Below, one piece after another: positions 1 through 9,623 of a stretch of DNA of 46,763 bases (positions are counted from its first letter, which is position 1; every line of letters begins with the position of its first letter). The DNA is taken from assembly GCF_010915725.1 (NCBI RefSeq), contig NZ_JAAIJR010000036.1, positions 1 to 46,763 on the forward strand, read 5' to 3'. The translations under genes were made by a program, and so were the position numbers. Under the pieces are notes generated by a model. It was not told the DNA's origin, made no database searches, and was given only the letters and a program-made list of their open reading frames with translations. The DNA comes from Thiorhodococcus mannitoliphagus (lineage in GTDB: Bacteria > Pseudomonadota > Gammaproteobacteria > Chromatiales > Chromatiaceae).

Positions 1-62
1 TGGACTCAGTTCTGGCAGCGCATTGATCAGTTCGGCGCCGAATGCTGTTGCTGAGACATCAT

Positions 63-488
63 TCAGAGGCCGCACTCCTCCACCAGCACCGCCGAGTGCA
101 CGCTCGCTGCGCCATCTTCGCGGCAGGCGCGCATCACCTGATCCAAGGTCACTCCCTCGTCGAGGACATCGTCGAGCACCAGCACGTGCTCACCGCGAAT
201 CGCCTCTGATGGTCGATAGCGCCAGGTCAGCTCACCGCCGCGCGTGTCGCCCCGGTAGCGCGTCGCATGGATGTAGTCGAGGCGCAGCTGAAAATCCAAC
301 CGCGGCAGCAACAGCCCGGTGACGATGGCGGCACCTGTCATGACGCACAGCACGAGCGGATCCTTGCCGGCAAGTCGAGCCGTCAGCGTTTCCGCCATAC
401 GGTCCAAAGCCGCCTCCATTTCTTTTGACGTCACCAGGCATTCCGCACGCCCTGCAACGGCGGAATAGGCGCTCGCATCAAGCTTCAT
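63..488 (-). pseudogene. Hypoxanthine-guanine phosphoribosyltransferase-like gene, C-terminally truncated
   Basis: A 141-residue type I phosphoribosyltransferase. The PRPP-binding signature VLVLDDVLDEGVTLD is at about residues 102-116, and the CVMTGAAIVTG segment at about 48-58 fits the pyrophosphate loop. Family members that follow nagZ in gammaproteobacteria are about 185 residues and end in a purine-binding segment of the VGYGxDY type. That segment is absent here: the protein stops after VEECGL, and none of the three minus-strand frames across bases 1-62 supplies it. The start ATG overlaps the nagZ stop (ATGA), so the two were translationally coupled. The known role of the family is purine salvage (hypoxanthine/guanine to IMP/GMP). 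Without the C-terminal part the enzyme is probably inactive, although a divergent short form cannot be excluded. Confidence 0.72.
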
Positions 489-1561
489 CCTGCTTTCTCC
501 GGATCTGTTGGGTCGTCGAACTCGAGATCCAGTGTCTCGAGCGTTTCAAGCTCGGCCACATGGCGCATCGCGCGCTGCCACTCGGGCTGCTCGTGTAACT
601 GCAGACGCTCGAGGTGCTTGCGGCCATGCATCCGCAGCAGGCGCAAATTGGCCGCTGGGTCATGATGGTCTTTGAAGGCCGCGACAATCTGGCGTGCCGC
701 CTTACGGTTGTTGCAGATCAGCAGCATGTCGCAGCCAGCCGCCGAGGCCGCACGGGCACGCTCAGGATAATCTCCGCCTGCATCCGCCGCCCCCATGTTG
801 AGATCGTCGCTAAAGATCACGCCCTGAAAGCCGAGCCGGCCACGCAGAATATCTTTGAGCCAGCGCCGCGAAAAACCCGCTGGGCAAGTATCGACAGCCG
901 GATAGACCACATGCGCCGGCATGACCGCCTCCAACCCACCCTCGATCAAACGCCGGAACGGCACCAGGTCTTCCATCTCCAGATCGACGAAGGGGCGCTC
1001 GTCCCGCGGCAGCTCGGCGTGCGAATCAGCGCTGACGCCGCCATGCCCGGGAAAGTGCTTACCGACCGCAGCCATGCCCGCCTGCCGCATGCCATCGCAC
1101 CAGGCCGACGCAAGATCGCAGATGGTCTGCGCCTGGGCGCCGAATGCCCGATCGCCGATGACCTGGCTGATCCCCCGGTCGAAATCCAGCACGGGAGCAA
1201 AGCTGAAGTCCACCCCGACGGCCCGCAGCTCGGCGGCCATCAGCCAGCCCAAGGAGGCTGCAGCCTGACGGGCGCGTCGCGGATCCGTCGCATACAGCGC
1301 CCCGAAGCGCCCGGCGGGCGGCAGGCGGGTAAAGCCTTGGCGAAATCGTTGGACACGCCCGCCTTCCTGATCGACTCCAATCAAGAGATGCGGCTCACGC
1401 AGGTCATGGATGGCGCGCGTGAGTGACGCGAGCTGATCGGGCGAAACGAAATTCCGCGCGAAGAGGATCACACCGCCGACAGCGGGATGCCGCAGGAACT
1501 CGACGTCCTCGTCCTCCAGGGCAGTTCCTGCGATATCCACCATGATGGGTCCGAGCGACAT
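485..1561 (-). CDS. nagZ: Beta-N-acetylhexosaminidase NagZ (GH3)
   Basis: A cytoplasmic glycoside hydrolase family 3 enzyme of peptidoglycan recycling. It removes N-acetylglucosamine from GlcNAc-anhydroMurNAc peptides. The 358 residues match the usual 330-360. Visible motifs are GVDQEGGRVQR near residue 62, KHFPGHG at 168-174, the mobile-loop DSH at 179-181 that carries the His of the catalytic dyad, and SDDLNM at 251-256 with the nucleophile Asp. There is no signal peptide, as expected. The stop overlaps the start of the downstream hpt-like gene by four bases, so they share an operon. Upstream, the 5' region holds a tandem 17-bp repeat (1605-1638). Confidence 0.95.
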   Translation of the reverse strand: MSLGPIMVDIAGTALEDEDVEFLRHPAVGGVILFARNFVSPDQLASLTRAIHDLREPHLLIGVDQEGGRVQRFRQGFTRLPPAGRFGALYATDPRRARQAAASLGWLMAAELRAVGVDFSFAPVLDFDRGISQVIGDRAFGAQAQTICDLASAWCDGMRQAGMAAVGKHFPGHGGVSADSHAELPRDERPFVDLEMEDLVPFRRLIEGGLEAVMPAHVVYPAVDTCPAGFSRRWLKDILRGRLGFQGVIFSDDLNMGAADAGGDYPERARAASAAGCDMLLICNNRKAARQIVAAFKDHHDPAANLRLLRMHGRKHLERLQLHEQPEWQRAMRHVAELETLETLDLEFDDPTDPEKAG

Positions 1562-1604
1562 CCTAGTTTGTCACTCCTGAGCTTTTCGAAAGGACGGCGA
1601 ACAC

Positions 1605-1638
1605 TGACGACATGGGACTCTTGACGACATAGAACTCT
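1605..1638. repeat. Tandem 17-bp direct repeat upstream of nagZ
   Basis: Two adjacent 17-base copies, TGACGACATGGGACTCT and TGACGACATAGAACTCT (15 of 17 identical), lie 44-77 bases before the nagZ start, in the gap to the permease gene. They could be a paired operator or simple slippage; nothing in the sequence decides which. Confidence 0.6.
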
Positions 1639-1733
1639 TAAGGCGCGGCTGCGCATGCGGCAAAGCACCTTTTTAGCACAGCCGCCAGACCACAAGCGAG
1701 CCAGTAACCTGGACAGAACGCCTGCGCACCGAC

Positions 1734-2543
1734 TCAAGAGACCCGCAGGCGCACGTCCAAGTGGTCTCTAAAAGCGTCGCCCAGCAGATTGACCGAGAGC
1801 ACGACCAGAAAGATCGCCGCGCCAGGCGCAATGACGAGATGCGGCGCGACGAGCAGGTAGGAGACGCCGTCGCGCACCATGTTGCCCCATGAGGCATCCG
1901 GCGGCTGAACCCCCAGCCCGAGAAAGGACAAGCCCGCCTCGGCCACCACGGCCGCAGCGACGCCAAAGGTTGCCTCGACCAGCAAGGGCGCGAACGCCAA
2001 GGGCAAGAGATGCTTGAGCAAAATCATCGCAGTGCGCCGTCCCAGCGCCCGCGCCGCCGTGACATGATCTCGACCGACCAGAGAAAGCACTTGGGCGCGC
2101 GTGAGCCGGGCATAGCCCACCCAGCCAACCGCCGCCAAGGCCAGGATCACGTTGTCGATGCCAGGCCCCATGACGCCGGCAAGCGCGATCGCAAGCAAGA
2201 TGCCCGGGAAGGCCATGAAGAGGTCGATCACGCGCGCGATGAGCGCATCGACCCAACCGCCTGACAATCCCGCAATGCCACCGATCAGGGTGCCGACGGC
2301 GGCACTGACCGCGACCACAAGGCAGCCAACGATCAGCGAGGTGCGCGCGCCAACCAGGAGACGAGCGAGCACCGGCCGCCCGAGATCATCGTTCCCCAAG
2401 AGCGAGCGCTCGCCAGGCGGGGCAAGGATAGCCGTGAGATCCACCTTGGTCGGATGGAGACCCACGACCGGGGCGAAAAGGGCACAGAGCACCCAGATGG
2501 CCAGCACCAGGGATGCCATCCGCAAAGTCCAATCGAGGCGCAA
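1734..2543 (-). CDS. ABC transporter permease, OppC/DppC type, orphan
   Basis: An inner-membrane permease of the peptide/nickel/opine ABC importer class. One transmembrane segment (SLVLAIWVLCALFAPVVG) is followed by the GNDDLGRPVLARLLVGARTSL motif typical of DppC/OppC. Further hydrophobic segments and an EAA-type loop (AARALGRRTAMILLKHLLPLAFAPLL), which docks on the ATPase, come after it. The C-terminal LSFLGLGVQPPDASWGNM motif is also family-typical. The frame is open to an ATG at 2651. A TTG at 2543 behind GGGAG gives about 269 residues and is preferred, because the longer form would leave only 36 bases before divergent ftsH. No DppB, ATPase or binding-protein gene is adjacent, so partners must be elsewhere or lost. 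Confidence 0.82.
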   Translation of the reverse strand: MRLDWTLRMASLVLAIWVLCALFAPVVGLHPTKVDLTAILAPPGERSLLGNDDLGRPVLARLLVGARTSLIVGCLVVAVSAAVGTLIGGIAGLSGGWVDALIARVIDLFMAFPGILLAIALAGVMGPGIDNVILALAAVGWVGYARLTRAQVLSLVGRDHVTAARALGRRTAMILLKHLLPLAFAPLLVEATFGVAAAVVAEAGLSFLGLGVQPPDASWGNMVRDGVSYLLVAPHLVIAPGAAIFLVVLSVNLLGDAFRDHLDVRLRVS

Positions 2544-2687
2544 AACTGATAAGCTCCCGTAAACGCGGGCACATTCCGACCAATCCGTTGGATTTCCAAG
2601 CCGAGACCCGATGTTTGAGATCAGATAAAGAAGGGCGCGGCAGCCCACCATCTGTGTCGCGCCAGGTCAACGAGGATAGCCTTAAGA

Positions 2688-4607
<1,920 letters not shown>

Positions 4608-4646
4608 TAGCGACTGCTTGAAGCCCAGCACCCCGCTGGGCTGAAC

Positions 4647-4682
4647 AAAAAAAGCCTCAGCGGCATGCCGCTGAGGCTTTTT
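4647..4682 (+). terminator. Intrinsic terminator after ftsH
   Basis: A perfect 12-bp stem AGCCTCAGCGGC / GCCGCTGAGGCT (4653-4664 and 4667-4678) with a two-base loop, preceded by seven A and followed by five T. It lies 40 bases after the ftsH stop and could act in both directions. Confidence 0.92.
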
Positions 4683-4731
4683 CATGTCGGCCGTTGAAGC
4701 CTGGGCGCGTCTATTGAGAGCGAGCCCAGGC

Positions 4732-4983
4732 TCACCAAGCCTTCTTGTCATCGTGATCGCGGCCGATGATGTCCTCATGCATGGGGTTGAGGAGATGCCG
4801 CTGACTCAAGACCTCGATCAAGATGGCCTTCGGCAAACCGGCGAGACTATAGCCCCCCACGACGACGCCTTCACTCAGTCGATGTCTGCGCCCAATATGG
4901 GCTTCGTGACGGAGGTGCTGCTTGGGAAACAGTCGGCCTGAAGGCCGACCCACCCACCAATCTGGAAACACCGCAGGAAACAC
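4732..4983 (-). CDS. Small ORF of unknown function
   Basis: An open frame of 83 codons between the ftsH terminator and ibaG. I do not recognise the protein. The second half (GLPKAILIEVLSQRHLLNP followed by MHEDIIGRDHDDKKAW) has protein-like composition with an acidic/basic tail. The first 25 residues (Trp/Pro/Arg rich) look less convincing, and no clear ribosome-binding site stands before any start. It could be a short true gene, the 3' remnant of a decayed gene, or chance. The reverse strand also carries an 85-codon frame. Confidence 0.25.
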   Translation of the reverse strand: MFPAVFPDWWVGRPSGRLFPKQHLRHEAHIGRRHRLSEGVVVGGYSLAGLPKAILIEVLSQRHLLNPMHEDIIGRDHDDKKAW

Positions 4984-5014
4984 CGCAAGAGAGTGGCAGG
5001 TATTTCCCTGAACC

Positions 5015-5254
5015 TCAGGCCTGACTGGCCTGCTGAGCGCAGGTACGCGCCTTGACGGAAAGCGCGTGAAGCGCGCCGCTGGCGACCTGATCCTTGACCG
5101 TCTCCATGACGAGACGCTCGCGCTTCAAGAGCGACAATCCGTCAAAGGCGTCGCTGACGACGATGGCCTCGAAATGTGCGCCATCACCGGTCACCTGGAC
5201 CTCGGCGCCCGGAAGGCCCACACGAATAAGCTGGGCGACTGCTTCAGTTTCCAA
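5015..5254 (-). CDS. ibaG: BolA-family protein IbaG
   Basis: A 79-residue BolA-like protein. The family partners with monothiol glutaredoxins to bind [2Fe-2S] clusters and is tied to iron-sulfur and acid-stress physiology. Diagnostic features are the VTGDGAHFEAIVVS strand (His is a candidate cluster ligand), the DGLSLLKRERLV helix, and LHALSVKA with the invariant C-terminal-domain His. Length and motifs fit IbaG rather than the longer BolA. In many gammaproteobacteria ibaG lies with the Mla/murA genes; here it stands alone. Confidence 0.9.
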   Translation of the reverse strand: METEAVAQLIRVGLPGAEVQVTGDGAHFEAIVVSDAFDGLSLLKRERLVMETVKDQVASGALHALSVKARTCAQQASQA

Positions 5255-5480
5255 GATTCACTCCTAAGCTGGACTCGAGCTGAAACGCTATGGTGGCGCC
5301 AGCGAGCCAGGTGTCAAGCACGCCACTCGCCCCCGTCTTGCTCGGGTACTAGACCCCTCAGCGCGTCTGTAGAGGTCGGAGGAGGTGTTGTTCCTGGGCG
5401 CGGTGATCCGGGGCGACAGCGAACAGGTGTCGCCTTGCCCTGAAACGCCATTTCCATCCCAACAATTTCTTCATACCTGT

Positions 5481-5494
5481 TTGCCTTTAGGCAA
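5481..5494. promoter_or_regulatory. Dyad upstream of the sigma-54-like promoter
   Basis: The palindrome TTGCC-TTTA-GGCAA lies about 90-100 bases upstream of the candidate sigma-54 promoter. This is the usual distance for an enhancer-binding-protein site. The role is inferred from position only. Confidence 0.35.
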
Positions 5495-5582
5495 CGAACC
5501 AGCCTGATCTGGCGCTCTTTCGAAAAGACGGTCTTCGCAAAACGGCTTGCTCCAAGCGGCCTAGCAGCGCCTTTTGCAAAGT

Positions 5583-5598
5583 TGGCACAGCTGCTGCT
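5583..5598 (+). promoter_or_regulatory. Candidate sigma-54 (RpoN) promoter
   Basis: TGGCAC-AGCTG-CTGCT matches the -24/-12 consensus TGGCAC-N5-TTGCW. The invariant GG (5584-5585) and GC (5596-5597) are separated by exactly ten bases. One mismatch (C for T) lies in the -12 element. The predicted transcript would start near 5609, giving a leader of about 48 bases before the ATG at 5657. Confidence 0.6.
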
Positions 5599-5656
5599 TT
5601 CTCCTCTGCAAGCGCCCAACAGCGCGCTTGATGACCAAACACTGGGAGAGACCACC

Positions 5657-5917
5657 ATGCTGACCATCACCGACCTGACCCTTCGCCACAACCTCAATGC
5701 AGCGTCCATGAGCAGCGTCCGCGGCGGCTTTGCCCTGAGCGACTTCGATTCCCTTTTCAGCACCGGGATCGTCAACGCCCCCCAGATCGACCTGGGCACC
5801 CACCTGCTCGCCCAGGAGCAAGCCTTGGCCGTCAATCAGGCTGGCAACATTGGTGGACTGAACCTGGTGATCTCCGATCAGACCCAGAACGGCGTGTCCG
5901 GCCAGGTCACGATCTGA
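5657..5917 (+). CDS. Small RGG-leader protein, paralogue 1
   Basis: An 86-residue protein of unknown function. The start at 5657 is chosen because GGGAGAG ends six bases before it; the longer open frame has no such site. The first 24 residues look like a secretion leader: MLTITDLT, a polar helix, then SMSSVRGG ending at residue 24. The remaining 62 residues are Cys-free and rich in Gln, Asn, Gly and Ala, with NAPQIDLGTH, AVNQAGNIGG and QTQNGVSGQV. It is clearly paralogous to the gene at 6303. Double-glycine leaders of this shape are known from peptides exported by peptidase-containing ABC transporters, and the Q/N/G core recalls curlin-like amyloid repeats. Both readings are inferences; no transporter or maturase is in the window. 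Confidence 0.72.
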   Translation: MLTITDLTLRHNLNAASMSSVRGGFALSDFDSLFSTGIVNAPQIDLGTHLLAQEQALAVNQAGNIGGLNLVISDQTQNGVSGQVTI

Positions 5918-6009
5918 GCCAATGCTGTCTAGGCCCTGTAAGTACACAACCTAGCGAGGCTTCGCCTCAGACCGACGAGTCATGCCATCGGGATCGCTAT
6001 CGTCGGTTC

Positions 6010-6027
6010 GATACCGATACCGATACC
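6010..6027. repeat. Tandem hexamer GATACC x3
   Basis: Three perfect consecutive copies of GATACC, followed by GAC, inside a TCG/ATC-rich stretch between the two paralogous small genes. Confidence 0.7.
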
Positions 6028-6100
6028 GACGGCCTTGGATGGTCGGACGCTTCATCGAAATTTGACTCATCTGCAAGCATTTTGCGCCCTCAAGGATTCG

Positions 6101-6264
6101 AGGAGCCTGTCCGACTTGGGGGGATCGAAGCGAGGAAGTGGGAGAGCGAGGCCATTTCGTTCCGGTTTTGAGGCGCATAGTGGTTCTATGTAACGAAAAA
6201 ACGGGGCGAAAGGGACCCTTCTCCCGATTCCGCAGCCGATTCATCCTCAGTCGGACAGGCTCCT
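6101..6264. mobile_element. MITE-like element, 164 bp
   Basis: Perfect 16-bp terminal inverted repeats AGGAGCCTGTCCGACT (6101-6116) and AGTCGGACAGGCTCCT (6249-6264) enclose a non-coding stretch. No clear target duplication is visible. The AGCCTGTCCGA end is the kind seen on DDE-transposase insertion sequences, so a full-length relative probably exists elsewhere in the genome and mobilised it in trans. This is inference. Confidence 0.7.
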
Positions 6265-6302
6265 AGACCCTGCAAGCACACAGCGAGATGAGGAGAAAGA
6301 GC

Positions 6303-6566
6303 ATGTTGAGCATCAACGACCTGACGGCTGACCGCACCCTGGATAAGGCCGCGATGAGCGGCCTACGCGGCGGCCTCGCCGTTGCCGGAGACGACCTCGC
6401 TTCCTTCCTCGGCTACTTCAATGCACCGACGCTGGATCTCGGCACGCATGAACTCATCCAGAGCCAAGCCGTTGCCGTCGATCAGAGCGGCGCAACCGGG
6501 GGCTTCAACATCAACAGCGGCAGCCAGACGCAGAACGGCATTTCGGGGCAAGTCTCCTTGTTTTAG
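6303..6566 (+). CDS. Small RGG-leader protein, paralogue 2
   Basis: An 87-residue paralogue of the protein at 5657. The start at 6303 has AGGAG seven bases upstream; the in-frame ATG at 6288 lies in the ribosome-binding region itself and is rejected. The leader MLSINDLT...AAMSGLRGG is again exactly 24 residues, 13 of them identical to the other copy. The core keeps NAPxxDLGTH, QxQAxAVxQxG, GGxN and QTQNGxSGQV. Conservation is stronger in the core's second half than right after RGG. There are no Cys residues and no predicted membrane segment. Both genes may be read from the promoter at 5583, because no separate promoter is obvious. Confidence 0.72.
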   Translation: MLSINDLTADRTLDKAAMSGLRGGLAVAGDDLASFLGYFNAPTLDLGTHELIQSQAVAVDQSGATGGFNINSGSQTQNGISGQVSLF

Positions 6567-6639
6567 CCGAGGGCTGAGCGGCAACCATCACCGCTCACCG
6601 AGTTCAGTGCACCCAGCACGGCAAAATCCCCGTCATTTC

Positions 6640-8220
<1,581 letters not shown>

Positions 8221-8325
8221 AAAGCTGTCAATCAGGTAATGTTCGCGCTGGTCAATCGCGGAAGTATAACTGGCCGGTCAGCTCGTTGGACAGACGCAGA
8301 CCGCGCCCGGCCACGCCGTCAGCGC

Positions 8326-8823
8326 CTAGAGGAGACCAGCGCTGACGCTCTCGAGCCCCCGCAGCTCGCGCGCCAGGACGGTCGCGTCCTCGCGCCCCTT
8401 GTGCGCTGGGTAATAGTTGCGCCTGGTGCCGATCTCGCAGAACCCCTCCGAGGCATAGAGCGACCGGGCACCCGCATTCGACACCCGCACCTCCAAGAAG
8501 GCGGTGTCGGCCTTGTGCTTGAGTGCGACCGACAGGAGATGACGCAACAGCCTGCGCCCCTGCCCGCGCCCCTGCCAGTCCGGATGCACGCAAAGGTTGA
8601 AGATATGGCATTCACCCACCGCGACCGACATGATGCCGTATGCCACAACAGCGCCATCGGCCTCACCCACCCAACAGCAGTATCCAACCCGCAGGCAGTC
8701 CTTGAAGATACCCTCCGTCCAAGGAAACTCGTAAGCGGCACACTCGACAGCCAGGACGGCACTGACGTCCTCCGCGCGCATGGGCCTTAGACGCAGGGTC
8801 GGCTGCGTACCGCACTGGCTCAT
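8326..8823 (-). CDS. rimI: Ribosomal-protein-alanine N-acetyltransferase RimI
   Basis: A GNAT-fold acetyltransferase of about 165 residues that acetylates the N-terminal Ala of ribosomal protein S18. Motifs are RPMRAEDVSAVLAVECAAYEFPWTEG, the acetyl-CoA loop VHPDWQGRGQGRRLL, and LEVRVSNAGARSLYASEGF followed by RRNYYP, all RimI-typical. The frame is open further upstream to 8940. The ATG at 8823 is chosen because it has GGGG at suitable spacing and gives the normal length. It lies upstream of prfC on the same strand with a 105-base gap. Confidence 0.9.
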   Translation of the reverse strand: MSQCGTQPTLRLRPMRAEDVSAVLAVECAAYEFPWTEGIFKDCLRVGYCCWVGEADGAVVAYGIMSVAVGECHIFNLCVHPDWQGRGQGRRLLRHLLSVALKHKADTAFLEVRVSNAGARSLYASEGFCEIGTRRNYYPAHKGREDATVLARELRGLESVSAGLL

Positions 8824-9623
8824 CGAAATCATGCCCCAAGGTTTTGCGACTAAAGATGCTGAGAGCGGAACCATACGCGAGCCATGACGCCAAAGCGAAG
8901 GGTACAGAGTCAATCCACGCAAGCAGCAATGAAGGCTCAACGATGAAACCCACAGCAGACAAAGGGTTTACATGGGGACAGGCCGAAAGGCCGCCGGCAA
9001 ACTGATTCTGATCATGTCACGATCGATTCTCCAAGAAAGCCCACGAAGACCACGCCCACCCCTTTCGACTTTGGGTCTATAGTAGCCGGGGTATTCGACT
9101 GCGAGCCGGGCTTGAGAACGGGCGCACGGCGCTCCAACGCCAATGAGAGCAGCTGCTTGGGACGAGCGCACAACACCAGCCCCTCGCTCACAGCAGGGTC
9201 AACTCAAAAGGACACTGCCGCTAGCTCGGCGCCAGCAAGGAGGGTAACGCAGGGATTGCAACATCTCCGTCATCAGCCAGGTTTAAGGTGATTGCAGGAA
9301 AATCTCATACCCGATGGCGCAGGATCGAGGTTCGCCTTCATGGAGCATCGCTGAGCGATGTGAGCGCCGGTGCGACTTGGATGACAGGGCTTGAGAGACT
9401 GTCTGAAAAACCCCGTAGGGGCGACTTTAGTCGCCCTTGGCACTGGCGGGAAGGCGAATGAATTCGCCCCTACAGCTCGGGCGATTACAGTATTCAGGCA
9501 GCCTCTGAGACAAGTCCGCCGACCTGAGCTTTGACAGAAATCGCCTTAAGGTTGATCAAGAAGCTCCGCATCGCATCGCCGCATCGCGGTCACCCCCTTT
9601 TCACTCACCAAACGGACAGTTCG
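8824..9623. other. Long intergenic region upstream of nifJ
   Basis: About 800 bases with no gene I can support. Short open frames (for example 8968-9171, minus) have no ribosome-binding site and no recognisable product. The only clear structures are a small dyad CATCGC-TGA-GCGATG at about 9345-9359 and the palindromic element at 9394-9506. Confidence 0.6.
9394..9506. repeat. Palindromic REP/MITE-like element, 113 bp
   Basis: The outer inverted arms AGAGACTGTCTGAA and TTCAGGCAGCCTCT (12 of 14 paired) enclose a perfect inner pair GTAGGGGCGA (9415-9424) / TCGCCCCTAC (9464-9473). The GTAGGGGCGA...TCGCCCCTAC core is a dispersed-repeat type common in proteobacterial intergenic DNA. It ends about 120 bases before the nifJ start and may form a stable hairpin in either orientation. 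Confidence 0.7.

Larger units (their letters stand above)
5255..5656. other. Divergent intergenic region with regulatory signals
   Basis: About 400 bases between ibaG (minus) and the first small leader-like gene (plus), with no convincing gene. It holds the dyad at 5481-5494 and the sigma-54-like promoter at 5583-5598, listed separately. Confidence 0.6.
5918..6302. other. Intergenic region between the paralogues: repeats and a MITE-like element
   Basis: No gene is supported. Contents in order: a 20-base motif at 5929-5948 that recurs at 6263-6282 (17 of 20 identical, CCCTG-AAG-ACACA type); a short hairpin GAGGC-TTC-GCCTC at 5956-5968; three GATACC units at 6010-6027; and the MITE-like element at 6101-6264. 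The recurrence of the 20-base motif next to both genes suggests the region was part of the duplicated unit. Confidence 0.6.

Noticed and set aside
1-65. Rescue of the hpt-like C-terminus by a frameshift
   Set aside because: The alternative frames read NDVSATAFGAELINALPELS or end at once; none resembles the expected purine-binding segment.
8968-9171. 67-codon minus-strand ORF upstream of rimI
   Set aside because: No ribosome-binding site, low-complexity Arg/Gly composition, no recognisable product.
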